Assembly (NCBI GenBank): GCA_002989075.1
Contig: PSQN01000006.1
Location: 1,240,001 to 1,304,000, forward strand
Length of the DNA stretch: 64,000 nucleotides
Direction of reading: 5' to 3'
DNA from: Arthonia radiata
Lineage: Eukaryota; Ascomycota; Arthoniomycetes; Arthoniales; Arthoniaceae
How positions within the stretch are numbered: the first letter of the stretch is position 1; every line of letters begins with the position of its first letter. Shown piece by piece: positions 42,081-52,647 of the stretch. Both the position numbers and the translations under genes were made by a program. The notes beneath the pieces were generated by a model. It saw nothing but the letters and a program-made list of their open reading frames with translations. It was not told the DNA's origin and made no database searches.

Positions 42081-43588
42081 GTGCTGAATAATTCTCGATA
42101 TCAGGGAAGGGAATTGATGATAATAACAGTTATGGCCTCGAGGTAAAGCACCCAGGCAGCTGTGGAGAGCTATGAGGTGTTGTGACTAATGGAGAGATTT
42201 TCAAGTCCCTAGTTGCGAGCGAACAAACGAACCGTCCACTTCAACCTGCAAAAAATTCACGGGATGGGGAGGCTCAACATTGAAGAAGAGAGCATCCCGG
42301 AGCAAAACAAAGACACAAACATTGAGCTGAATAGGGGAGACCGCCATTACAGTAATTGTGGCAGTGATTATAGCGCCGTCGCAACCGTATATGTTGAGAA
42401 AACTCTTGCAGAAGTCACAAAGGTGATCTAATTGAGCGTTGACACAAGGCTTCGGGCGCGAAGACCACAGACCTGATTGTAGATTTGACAAGGAATCCGC
42501 AGTCCTCATTCTTAAGTTCCATGACATGTGAGAAGCAGTATTGATCCTGTGAGTGCCAGCAAAGGCTACATTGCGCAAAAAAGCGCTCTATTTTATTTGT
42601 TGCATGAACAGAGATAAAGTGGTCTTTCTATACACTGATACGGATCGACCAAAGCGGATAGAGCTCTCGCGTTGCTAAAAGCTCGAACGAAGCCTTTGAA
42701 CCGGCCACACAGATTGGTATTGCGACCTTTGCATCGGACAAAGGAGCTCAAATCTCGCCGTGGACAGCACTTGCAATGCCAGGTATGCTGCATGCACGCA
42801 TGCATACACCATATCACGTGTGCGCCGGTCAGACAACAAGAAACCAACCCGAGGAGCACGGTAGTGCGCAACCCACTATCTTGTTCTCTCGCACGCTAGC
42901 ATTGCTTGACGGACCTTGACATCTTCTTCATTGCTGCAGAGGGTGGCTAAAACACGTGATATATGCGGAGAAACTTTTCTGCGATTAAATCTTTCGTTGC
43001 CGGTCTGGACAAGCCGATGCTCGATGCGCGTGGACCGCTATGTGGATGGAGAACCTTTTTGTTGAAGGCTGGATTACTCAGAGCATGCTCGATCAACTTG
43101 GTATATGGACAATCTTTCTGTAATCGCTTTTTGCTGACTTATGATATCAAGACATAGCGCAACGACAATTTTGTTTCCTAGCGTGCAGCACCGACGTACT
43201 ACAAACAGCGAAGATGGCCGCTGCGGTGCTCTCACATGGCCAAAGAAGCGGACGTCCACGCCCAGGCGGATGCGCGCACGTCGCTCGAAGGACAAGTCTC
43301 TGATTCGACGAGCAGCAAGAGCGACACTGCATGATGTTCATGTGCTTCCTTCTTTTCATTATTGCGCGGAATTCCGACGTACTCCTGCCATTTGAAAAAG
43401 AAAGACGAAGAATCTTCAAGGGACGGGGTTGCAGACTGGGCGACTACCTGTTCTAAAACATCGTTTGATGGTAATATACAGTATGCTTTAGTGTTAGGTG
43501 CTGAATTACCCGATTCAGTGGCTTGGTAACGATTCAGTGGCTTGGTAATGTCTGATGGTAGTCGGCTCGAGACTGCAGAGATGATGGT
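42081..43588. other. Gene-poor stretch
   Basis: Upstream of family P member 2. No gene, repeat or domain is recognised; base composition is moderate. Confidence 0.4.
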
Positions 43589-44059
43589 TCAGTAGCGTGA
43601 AAGTGCCGGACGATGCACATCGTCCTGGGCGAATGAACCCGTTGTTGGACATTCCCAGTAGTTAAGGTCGTCCAAAATCGGCCAGGGACCATATGAGACC
43701 TTTTCTTTCAGACTTTCAGTGATCATGAGCGATGCCTGATCGACTATAAGGTATTGGGGTTGGATGAGCGAGTCGAGGTAGCCTTGGTGACGGCAGAAGG
43801 TGCTTTGCTGCCTGTCGTAAGCTCCAGAGTAAGTTGAGCCCGTCTCAACCAAGGTGGTCCCCAAAGTAGACTTATGGGGGGCTGTAAAAAGGGAAGTACT
43901 TGAAATGAGGGGGAAGCACGAAATGACACCGAGAACCAGAACTGTCAAGACTTCGCGTAGCGGCGTTTTGCGCGAAGCAGGGTCTGTGCAGTGTTCACGC
44001 GACAGTCTGAAAATACCTGAAGCAGACTGTCGGGGCCACAATCCTACTGCACAAAGCAA
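43589..44059 (-). CDS. Possible hypothetical protein (up to 156 aa)
   Basis: An open frame in a gene-poor stretch. It contains a hydrophobic run (VLTVLVLGVISCFPLISS, about 39-56) that could be a signal or membrane segment, then a protein-like C-terminus with QGYLDSLIQPQYLIVDQ and YGPWPILDDLNYWECP. The 38 residues before the hydrophobic run are unusual for a secreted protein, so a first exon may be wrong or missing. A CTTATAGG TATA-like site lies only about 30 bp upstream of the ATG. No family is recognised; it could be a chance frame. Confidence 0.3.
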   Translation of the reverse strand: MLCAVGLWPRQSASGIFRLSREHCTDPASRKTPLREVLTVLVLGVISCFPLISSTSLFTAPHKSTLGTTLVETGSTYSGAYDRQQSTFCRHQGYLDSLIQPQYLIVDQASLMITESLKEKVSYGPWPILDDLNYWECPTTGSFAQDDVHRPALSRY

Positions 44060-46803
44060 TTCTTCCGCGCGCTGAGGTCAGTAGAGTCCTATAAGAGTAC
44101 CTATTCGTACAAGCGTCATATGGTGGAGTGGAAGAGAGGTAAAGATAAGTGATGCAAGCCATATGTAAAGCAAAGCTTGAATTTCAAAGCCGAAAAACAC
44201 GAAATTGCCGGACAAGAAAGGATGAGGACGTGAGAGAAGTTACGAACCGCACAGGTCGGAACAACTAAGCTCCGGGGATGGTCGGATTGGTGTTGCAGCA
44301 GCGCAGCGACTCGCAAATATCACAATCAGATGAGAACTTTGGATTGTCACCCGTGTACGGATGTATGCATGCAGTGGCTATTCAGGACGGTATTCGCTCT
44401 ATGCTGTTACATCTGAGCGACAAGCTTTATCATCTCTAGTTATAGGGTGCATGGAATGGAAAGACGTCGACACACCAATGAACCTCAACTGGCATCTTCA
44501 AAGGCTGATACGCCGTCTAACACTTACGATGGCAGCCACCAGATATGTCACGAGCTTGTAAGCGGTTGCCGCAATAAAGAGATGTGCCAGTGGACTGGCG
44601 GATAAGGAATGGATTTCCGGGCGAAATCCCCCGTAAATACATACTTGCCGGAGTGGGCTCCGCCAGAGGGCTGAGCATTGACGTTCTACGTTATTTACGC
44701 CTAATTGCACATTCTCTTTGGAGGCCATCACGTTGGTCCATAATTTACCGCTCGCGTGAGACCAATCTAGCACTTCTAGTCCTAACATCTTCTCCAGAAT
44801 CCCCGCTCCAGATAGATTCTTTTGTGATGTACTAAGGTCTTCGGATATCGTTCCGGCAGCAGATCAGCGACCGATGGATCAAGTAACACTTGAACGGGTC
44901 GCCAAATTTGCTGTACGAGATCGTACACGCTGCTTGAGAAATGTATCACCAGAGAACATAAGCGCAGCCCCGATGCAAGAGCGTGAAACCAGCGAAATTG
45001 GCCCAAGTTTTCAAGATGTGGTTCAGTCTTTCGATCAAGACGCGACAAATCAAATATTAACCTACAGTTATTAATTGCCTATTATGGCATCTGAGTATGT
45101 AGGCAAGCGACTGATCCGTGCAAGCGCGTGGCGCAAATGTATCTCAGTTGCAAGAACCGAAATCCTTCTCAGACCTCACATTTGTCTACCTTTTGACTCT
45201 GTAACATTATGACATACGCAAACAATTTTGGAACAAATCACAACGATACAGACGTAGCCTCGTCCTGGACTCAGCCCTTTCTCATCCTGACGGTCGTGGC
45301 TGCTGGTTGATGCTAGCTTCCAAAGCCATTCATCGTTCGAGTCTGCTTTCGATTGCCAGCTTTGGACCGAGCTTCAGAAAGATTATTGCTAGGCATTGGG
45401 CGTCAACACTCCCTCCTGTGGCTCTGTCCTGGCCAGCGTCACCCCTCCGGGCTACTGTCACCGGTACCATGATTGTGCTTCAGGCCGCTGGGCCGAAGTA
45501 ACAAGCATGCTGGATCCTCAAGCGGCTGTTCATCCCCCAGTTCAATGTCTGATGGCGGACGGAAAGAGTCAAGAGCTACAAATAAATCAAATATCAACAT
45601 ACTGCTATGATCGCATCTATTTGGTCGCACATTCTTGGCTTCTGCATAGTGGTCCTATGATTAGGCGATGGACACACCTGTGAAATCAAGGTGTGGGTGC
45701 GCCGGCTTGTTTGGTACTGTCAGTCAAGATCTTGTTGAGTCAACCATCGACTCATTGCTTGTGCATGCACATAGTATCCGTGCGCATTCAGCCTCTGTTC
45801 ATTTCCCTACACCACGCCAGCGGCGCTTTCGGAGTGACGAGAAGGGCAAGACCTGAAGATACAAATGAGCTTTGCTGCACGCCTACAGTCCCTGATACGG
45901 CTTTCTCGCTCGTAGAGATGCTCCGAATGGCCGCATGTGCAATACAGCAGCTCAAAAAATTAGCACACGGATTTGTAGCTGACGGCAAGTACCTGAGCGC
46001 GCATCACGCGACGTTCAGGTTTTCGCGTACTTGGGCGCACCGGTGAATGCTTCGGTGCGAACACTATGGACCATTCTACAACTGACTCAATAGCGCTGCA
46101 GCACATTGAAAACACGTGAAGCTATGGATAAGACGTGACTAAGGGGTAGACTCATGAACGACCAAAGAGGAGAAAAAATGACGCGCTGCAGACCGTAAGC
46201 GGCCATTTTTCTGGAGCGGATGTACATCCACCGTTATGGCTCCCTGAGGTAAATTTTCACACATGATCGCGGTCCTCATTGGAGTACAAAGAAGCTGTTC
46301 CATTTGGTCGCTTCAAGTTGTGGGAGCTGCTTGGAACGAGGGTTCTAGCAATACATATGATTCAAAGTGAAGTACCATATCAGCTTGCTTCGAAGCATGT
46401 GTAAACAAGTTGGTGCTTGTTGTCCAAGCAAGAAAAAAGGGCGCGTGGCTCTCGTCCGTCCAAGCCAGTGCTCGTATTAACAATGTGCTCTGCCAGCTCC
46501 TTGGGAGCACGTCATGGGCTTATTATCTCGACAGGTGCATTCGTCACTGGCCGTTTCGACGTCTTCATGCAAATCTAGCAGCTGCGTTACGTCGACCGTG
46601 GTTTCTTGGAATCGCGGAGAGAGCGTCGGGAAGAATGGGTTGCACTGGGGAGTCTGATTTGGACTCAAATTGGCTATTATATTCTGTTTGCACTACTTGC
46701 AAATTGGTGGTGATTATGGTGGTGTGCTAGTTTTATTGTTACCCGCATGACCATCATGGCGCCATAAGGTTATCGTTTTGGGCCACTCGGCCTCTGCTAA
46801 CGC
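44060..46803. other. Gene-poor stretch between a weak ORF and the telomere-like tract
   Basis: 2.7 kb without a convincing gene. Frames such as 44782-45048 (minus) and 45396-45683 (plus) have somewhat protein-like composition but no domain, signal or splice support and may be relics. Confidence 0.4.
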
Positions 46804-46925
46804 GACACCCTAACTTCAACCCTAATACCACGCTGCACCCCAACCCTAACCCTTTCGACCCCAGTACCTACCCTAGCCCTAACCCAAACCCGACGTGAAG
46901 CCCTAACCCAAGCTCAGACCCTATC
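46804..46925. repeat. Degenerate interstitial telomeric repeat (CCCTAA/TTAGGG)
   Basis: Five exact CCCTAA units (46808, 46820, 46844, 46878 and 46901) plus variants such as CCCTAG (46871), AACCCAAACCC and ACCCCAACCC occur within 120 bp. TTAGGG is the telomere repeat of most filamentous ascomycetes. The C-rich strand reads 5' to 3' on the plus strand, as it would at the left end of a chromosome. The tract is clearly mutated, so it is old. It lies in the gene-poor stretch between family P members 2 and 3. Confidence 0.8.
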
Positions 46926-48106
46926 CATCGGACTTCATGTCAAACAATATTATTATATTTACGTTCAAATAATATCTCCTCTCAATTCTCAATCTTCCAG
47001 CACAATAAGATTTATATTCGGACTAGCAAGCAAATGCGTAGCGAGGCGCATAGCTTCGCTGCATCTATGGCCTGGAGTCCTTCCGTCCTCAGTCCTACGT
47101 GTTTCCAAGAAGCGCCGCTGTAAAAGACTGGCGACAATATCTCCATGGCCTTCGAAGACTTCCAATCTTCAATCGAGGCATCATATATGGAGAGAAGTCG
47201 ATGTGCTGCAGGACCTTCATATTCAGGAGCTGATCCATCTCGTTATAGGCAATCACCCTGGGTCCCGAACGCGAAGGCGGCAGTCTCTTGCCTTCTTCAA
47301 TCGACAACATAGATGGGTGAAAGGCAAACCTATTAAACCGGAAGAGGAGACACTTCATGACATACAGACTCCGCCGCGCGCGCAATCATGAGTGTACAAT
47401 GGGAATGCCGGCCGGACGAACATACGATGTCTTTGACAGGTGCCAGCTACGCGCCTACCCTTAAACCGCTTTTGTATGGCCATGCGACAACAACAATTCC
47501 ACCCCGAATTACGCCGCAGCCTAGCATCCCCTGCACAAGTACTAGAGAGGATGTGGACTGCTTCACTCGATGAATCCAACCGAATGGAATGGCGGCCACG
47601 CGCAATTTGGATAAGCATATGAATATCATGGCACTTAATTTCCGTCACCAAAATTCACCAGTATCCTCATTTTGCATGATTCACCCCGAAAAACTTGGAG
47701 GATCGGCAGACAAATTGAAGAGACAAGAAAACACTGAAGCAATCAGTCGGGGCTCGTAGACAGTCTCGTTGCGCGTTTTCAATCATCATCAGACAGCTAG
47801 CTCAATGCCTTGTATGCTACGGTCATGCCTGATACCTGCAAACCCGAGGAGAAGCCGCTAGAAAACGCGTTCAGCGTTCTCCGCTTTTTGTCTTCTCACT
47901 CAAGTTGTCAATCATAGATGGGTTGAACACGTATACTGATTGACCTTTGTTATTTTTTCGCATAGTCTGCCATCGCACTAAGCCGAACGCTCTCAATTCC
48001 AGCACGCACCGTTGCATACACAGCACGTCGAGACCGCGAGACCGCGAAACCAAACCCGCTGAGTCACTTCCACTTTGACGGCGCAGACATTCATACTGAC
48101 ACGATA
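46926..48106. other. Gene-poor stretch upstream of family P member 3
   Basis: Nothing is recognised between the telomere-like tract and the start of member 3; it holds the promoter of that gene. Confidence 0.4.
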
Positions 48107-50095
48107 ATGGCTGATAGCTCGCTTCCCGGTCCGATCCCTTCTTTGCCATCGTCGTCCGTGCTGCGGAACGCCGATACCATCGAAGAATGTGGGGAACAGC
48201 ACCGCGCCATGTCCTCCCACTCACAGCCGCACGAGACGTCAGATCTTTTGCCGTGCATAGCGACCATTTGCCAGCGGGCAGCGTCGCTCTCAGCGCACGA
48301 TGCACGCAAGAAAAGCATCCACGTCATTCAAAATCTGATATGTCATATGAAGGGTCTCATAGACGACATGGACGAAGGAGATCTAAAAGGCTTGCAAGAG
48401 ATTTGCAATGACATCAAGACAGGTATCAGCATTGACGTAGTCCTGAGTCAGCTGTGTGAAGTGGCTGCACTATTACAAAGCCACAGCGATGAGACCTCAC
48501 AGGTGTCCCCGCTCGGAACATCCTGCCTACGTTATGCTGATGACGACGCGATGGTTATCGATCAGCCAATCATTGACCGCATCAGCGACGTAGATGACAG
48601 CACCAGCAATGATGACATCGTTGGCGGCGTTGCTATGATGTCGGGTGCAATCCAGCGAACTGCGGACCTGAGGGTTGCTGTTCAAATACCTGGACTGAAG
48701 CAGCGCGCGACTCTGAACATATCTCAAATGGAAGAGACGGCTTCAGCTACGAGTGGCAAGGGCTCACGATGTCCCGACTTGGAGCATGCGATGTCAACGA
48801 GCGCCGCCACAGTTCTACCTCTCACGTTTACAGGCGCGCTTCTTCCCACTATATGTCAGATGTTTGCACGATACCACAATCCGTTCCACACTCATCTTTA
48901 CCAAGCCTACCTAGACGTCCGTGAAAAGGCAACCGTAGAGCTCTGAAGTGAAGGATTTCGCATCGACGACAAGACATCATTGCAGATCGACGAAAACCTT
49001 GTATGGTGGGCTGAAACTTTCTCGAGGATTGGTCTCCAGCGAGCGCAGGACCTCATAGCAGAATATCAGTCACACGAACACTCTGCAGCGACTTCCGATG
49101 CATCTCATCCGCATCAGGCAGATATGGAAGGCCGGGTCCAGCTGGCGGTCACCGCCTGGAAACAGATCAAGAATGACGTCGGCAGCAACCACGCTGACTT
49201 CTTCAATTATGGTGTGAAGCAAGCCCGCTTCTATGACCATTACTCGGCCCTCCTTGAAGAGGCTCGAAACGGAGGCTCCAAGCTTTCCGCAGAGATCTAC
49301 CGTCTATTTGCGAACATCGGGAGGGGCCGGAATCGCACCGTCGACGGGAGATTGAAACTGTATTTTCTTTATCTACTAGGTTTCATCCACCTGGACCAAC
49401 CAGAGAAGTGGGGAGAGAAGCGTGCATATTTCACAAACCAGCTCAGATCCGCGAGAATAGTGCATCGTACCTCCAATACCTTGGGCCTTGGAGTGCTTTT
49501 GTTTTCCAGAAGACGAGGGTATGAAACGATTGCTATGAAGCATGAAGGCGTCGCCAATTGCATCTGCGCCTTGCTCAATACACACATCCCACGACTCGCT
49601 CGACTATGCCAGCTCGTTGACGAGAGCGTCGTGAAGCGGATGGCGGCAGGGCAACCGCTCCCAGCAGACATAATCGATCATGCTGAGAAGCATGTGCTTT
49701 TCACCGACGGCTATTTCCAGCATCACGAGCAGCTGCACGCGCCAGCAGATGCGACAGAACTTGAGACAGCCCAGAACGTCTCTGACTTTAGACGCCGGAT
49801 ACGCGTCAACGTCCGACAACGCGGCATCTGCGCATGGCCGTTGCGTGTCTTGATGCAAGAAGATGACGTAACGTTCAACGCCGTCACAGGCAAAGGCACG
49901 ATCGGCCAACATCCAGGCGAATGCGGCTGTGCGAGATTCAAGCCGCCAGCCATGCAAAGAGCTTGCTTGCTCGACTTTATGAATCTCGGGGATCTTAGTT
50001 TGTTATCTATTCTGGTTCGAACATCTCAAGAGACGATCTATGCTGCGAAGCAGCACATAATGCTCTTCGCTGCTCACAATCTCATTTTTGGGTAA
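48107..50095 (+). pseudogene. Family P member 3 (about 662 codons), one in-frame stop
   Basis: Function unknown. One frame runs from MADSSLPGPIPSLP (48107) to 50095 and is interrupted only by TGA at 48944-48946, after REKATVEL; the frame continues SEGFRIDDKTSLQIDENL. The N-terminal helical domain (about 55-130) aligns with member 2, and the C-terminal domain aligns with members 1 and 2 (DENLVWWAETFSRIGLQRAQ; TNTLGLGVLLFS-like end). It alone keeps the long C-terminal extension (about 480-662), with ADIIDHAEKHVLFTDGYF and GECGCARFKPP. TGG to TGA would be a RIP-type change. No signal peptide or membrane segment is seen. If the stop is real, a 279-residue N-terminal protein would remain; recoding or a sequence error cannot be excluded. 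Confidence 0.6.
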
Positions 50096-50790
50096 CGACG
50101 TGTGGTACATACTTCAAGTAGCTCTTTTTGAATAAGTCTACTTACATACTGCGTTTCACGGCTTGAGAATGTCCCGCGCATGCCTACGTCTGACGCAATC
50201 CTGTCACGACCCAACATCCCCGTGTGCTGTAGTCTCAGGTCACGTCTGCAAATGGCGCTTGGTTTCGACACCACAACGCGCCCCTTCCTAGCCTTGCCTC
50301 TTGGATTGGCATCGAAAGCTCGCTCGCAGGAATGTCGGCTCGCATACGCGGTGCAGAATCTGCACCATGGTGACACAATTTACCAGCCGAGCAACATGAG
50401 CACAATAGAAAAAGTAAAGATCGAGAGTAAAGATCCAACATGAAAATGCGACTACGCTGAAGGGCCAAAGCCCACGAGCTTTGCGTTTATGGCATATAAG
50501 TCCCACTTCACATGAAAATATGCTAGGCATGATGTGTGTGGGCATCCTTTTTGTGAACAAGTAATAGATTCAATCTGGGTCGTCGGTTAGAACTCAGAGT
50601 ATCGACCGTATATCCAACGTGCATGCTGCAGTATCCAAACTGCCTCATCCGTGTGAACACCGATCAAGCCCATCACGGGCACGATGATCGAATTTCGGCG
50701 GCGAGAGGTCCATACGTGAACGCGTGTTGCGACTCAAACATGTGGTGGGTTCTCATGCTGCTAATCACGCATCTCGAGACGGTGAGATGT
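50096..50790. other. Convergent spacer
   Basis: Between family P member 3 and the metallothionein gene on the other strand. No coding evidence was seen. Confidence 0.4.
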
Positions 50791-50911
50791 TTACTTCGGC
50801 TGGCACTCCGTTAATTGAGATCTCAGGTCAGATCTACGGCTTGCTTACGCAGCTGCAACTGCTGCACGTGCAATTATCGCCGCAGCTACAGTTTTCGCCG
50901 CATCCACCCAT
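50791..50911 (-). CDS. Copper metallothionein, fungal short type (23 aa)
   Basis: A metal-binding peptide that chelates copper (or zinc) through cysteine thiolates. Exon 1 is 50849-50911 and encodes MGGCGENCSCGDNCTCSSCS followed by C; the intron 50800-50848 (GTAAGC...TTAAC...GCCAG, 49 bp) leads to exon 2 50791-50799 (Pro, Lys, stop). The C-G-x-N-C-x-C-G-x-N-C-x-C-S-S-C spacing is that of the very small ascomycete metallothioneins known from Neurospora crassa and Magnaporthe, which also end in Lys. It is too short for normal ORF filters. A TTATAA box lies about 205 bp upstream. It is unrelated in cysteine spacing to the peptide at 29961-30109. Confidence 0.85.
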
Positions 50912-51656
50912 CTTTGCAACCACGAGGTGATTAGTGGGTTTTCCTATTGCTGTTGTGTCTACAAGTGGCTTTTAGCGAAGGGCTGGAATCCTTGAAGGTT
51001 CAGACGTACGTGGAGTGGTCTAGAATGTAGACAACGATTTGGCAGCTATTTACTGCCTTTTACTGCTTTTGCTGTGACAGTACAGAAAAGAGACGAAAAG
51101 CTTACACACGAGGTCTTATAATGCGCCGCCACACGTAAACGAGCGGTCAAGCATTACTGTAGGTTTGGACAAAGCTACGCCTGGACAGCCGACAAAGCCT
51201 ACCACGGTACGGTATCATTGGATGACAGGTCACGTTATCATGCGACCAAGGAGGCGGAGAGCTGCATGTGAACGACTTGAGCAAGTTTTCGGTGATGCAA
51301 AGACCGAGTCAACGCATGTGCCATCGACTGGGCTCATGCATGGTGTGGTCCAGACCGTGCTGGGTGTAGGTCTCGATATGTTCACGAATATCGAGAATTT
51401 TGCTGTGGTGTTGGCTCTGAAAGAAGGAGAAGTAGTTAATCCCAATGAGACGAAAGTGTTTGCTTCTGGTCCACTTCAGAGCTAGCGGGGAACGGAACTG
51501 TTCCGTCGTCCACTAGCTTGGACGCCAACATCGACGGCAAGTGCCAACAGATTCGCTCTCACCAACTGCTGGAGGGTACAGTGATCGACTCCTAAGCATC
51601 GCGCTTTTTTCCGTACAGCACAACAAAACGCTTCGGTGAAGCTCCTGAACGATGAG
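50912..51656. other. Divergent promoter region of metallothionein and EAF7
   Basis: Contains the metallothionein promoter (TTATAA near 51116) and the EAF7 promoter. A 106-codon plus-strand frame at 51165-51485 has mixed composition and no support; I do not call it. Confidence 0.45.
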
Positions 51657-52505
51657 ATGGCTCCGCCAAAGAAGCGAGCGCGTACCTCGCCCGCGACGAC
51701 CGCTGCCAGCTCTCCACCAGCATCAACACCGTCCGCAGTGAAAGCTGCAAACACCACAGAGCTTGCTCAGCCTTTCGCGCCTGACGCGTGGACACCCGCA
51801 CAAGAGACCGCTTTATTCAAGCTCCTGATCCATCACAAGCCCACCGGGATTCACAAGCATTTCCACATGCTGAGCATCTACAACTCGCTTCAGTCGCAGG
51901 GCTTAACGCACACACAGCCGTCGAGGACCTCGCCCGCCGCACCTATCGAGCACATGCTTCCACAGAGAATATGGGACAAGCTGAAAGCTCTTTACGATCT
52001 TGACACATTGGACGAGCGGGAGGAGCATTACAGATTGAGTAACACATCAAGAGAGGGCAGCGAGGACTCAGACTCGCAAGATGCCTGGCAGTTTGGTCGC
52101 GAGTTTGTGCTGGATGCGCCTAGGAGAGATCTGGTCAATGCGCAGCAAGCTGATGACCTTTCTGAGAGGATGTTTGCACGAAGACTGAAGAGCATCTCAG
52201 AGCCGGCAAGCTCACCTCCTTTAGAGGAGCGATCCGTCAGCGAGGTACCCTCGACGAGAGGTGGAAGAGGCAGGGGAGGTGGAAGAGCTGTGAGGAGCAG
52301 CCTGAGACAGAGCGCTCCAAGTGCGAGGAGGGGAAGTCGAACCACTACAGCCACCACCTCGACAGCAGGTGACGACGAAGACAATGCAGAAGACGAAGGT
52401 GCAGGAGAGGTCGAGGCAGAGCTTCGGAAGCCAAGTCGCGCAACAAGAGGTTCGGCCCGGACTGCGAGTAAAAGAGGCAAAGGCGCATCGAAGAAGAAAG
52501 GTTGA
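51657..52505 (+). CDS. EAF7: NuA4 histone acetyltransferase subunit Eaf7 (CT20 family)
   Basis: Eaf7 is a nuclear subunit of the NuA4 acetyltransferase (with Eaf3 and Eaf5, the TINTIN module) and is related to human MRGBP. The intronless frame of 282 residues starts at MAPPKKRARTSP; an in-frame ATG 21 nt upstream is less likely because the basic nuclear signal normally follows the first Met. The diagnostic CT20 domain is at about 40-125: W-T-x-A-Q-E-T-A-L-F, then HHKPTGIHKHFHM and IWDKLKALYDLDTLDERE. The rest is acidic and then RGG-, Ser- and Lys-rich. The gene is convergent with the dehydrogenase gene 143 bp downstream. Confidence 0.92.
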   Translation: MAPPKKRARTSPATTAASSPPASTPSAVKAANTTELAQPFAPDAWTPAQETALFKLLIHHKPTGIHKHFHMLSIYNSLQSQGLTHTQPSRTSPAAPIEHMLPQRIWDKLKALYDLDTLDEREEHYRLSNTSREGSEDSDSQDAWQFGREFVLDAPRRDLVNAQQADDLSERMFARRLKSISEPASSPPLEERSVSEVPSTRGGRGRGGGRAVRSSLRQSAPSARRGSRTTTATTSTAGDDEDNAEDEGAGEVEAELRKPSRATRGSARTASKRGKGASKKKG

Positions 52506-52647
52506 AAAAGAAGAGGACGCTATCAAAACGCTCTTAGTCATTGGTATCTATACACTTTTGAGGCGTCGACTCGATCGGAGGATTTCTCTTGTCAAGGTGG
52601 AATACGCACGTCAGGACTGGACTGAAGTCGGACGTGAACAGCATTGA

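Noticed and set aside
44782-45048. 88-codon minus-strand frame with protein-like C-terminus
   Set aside because: No start context, domain or splice partner; possibly a relic, but not supportable as a gene.
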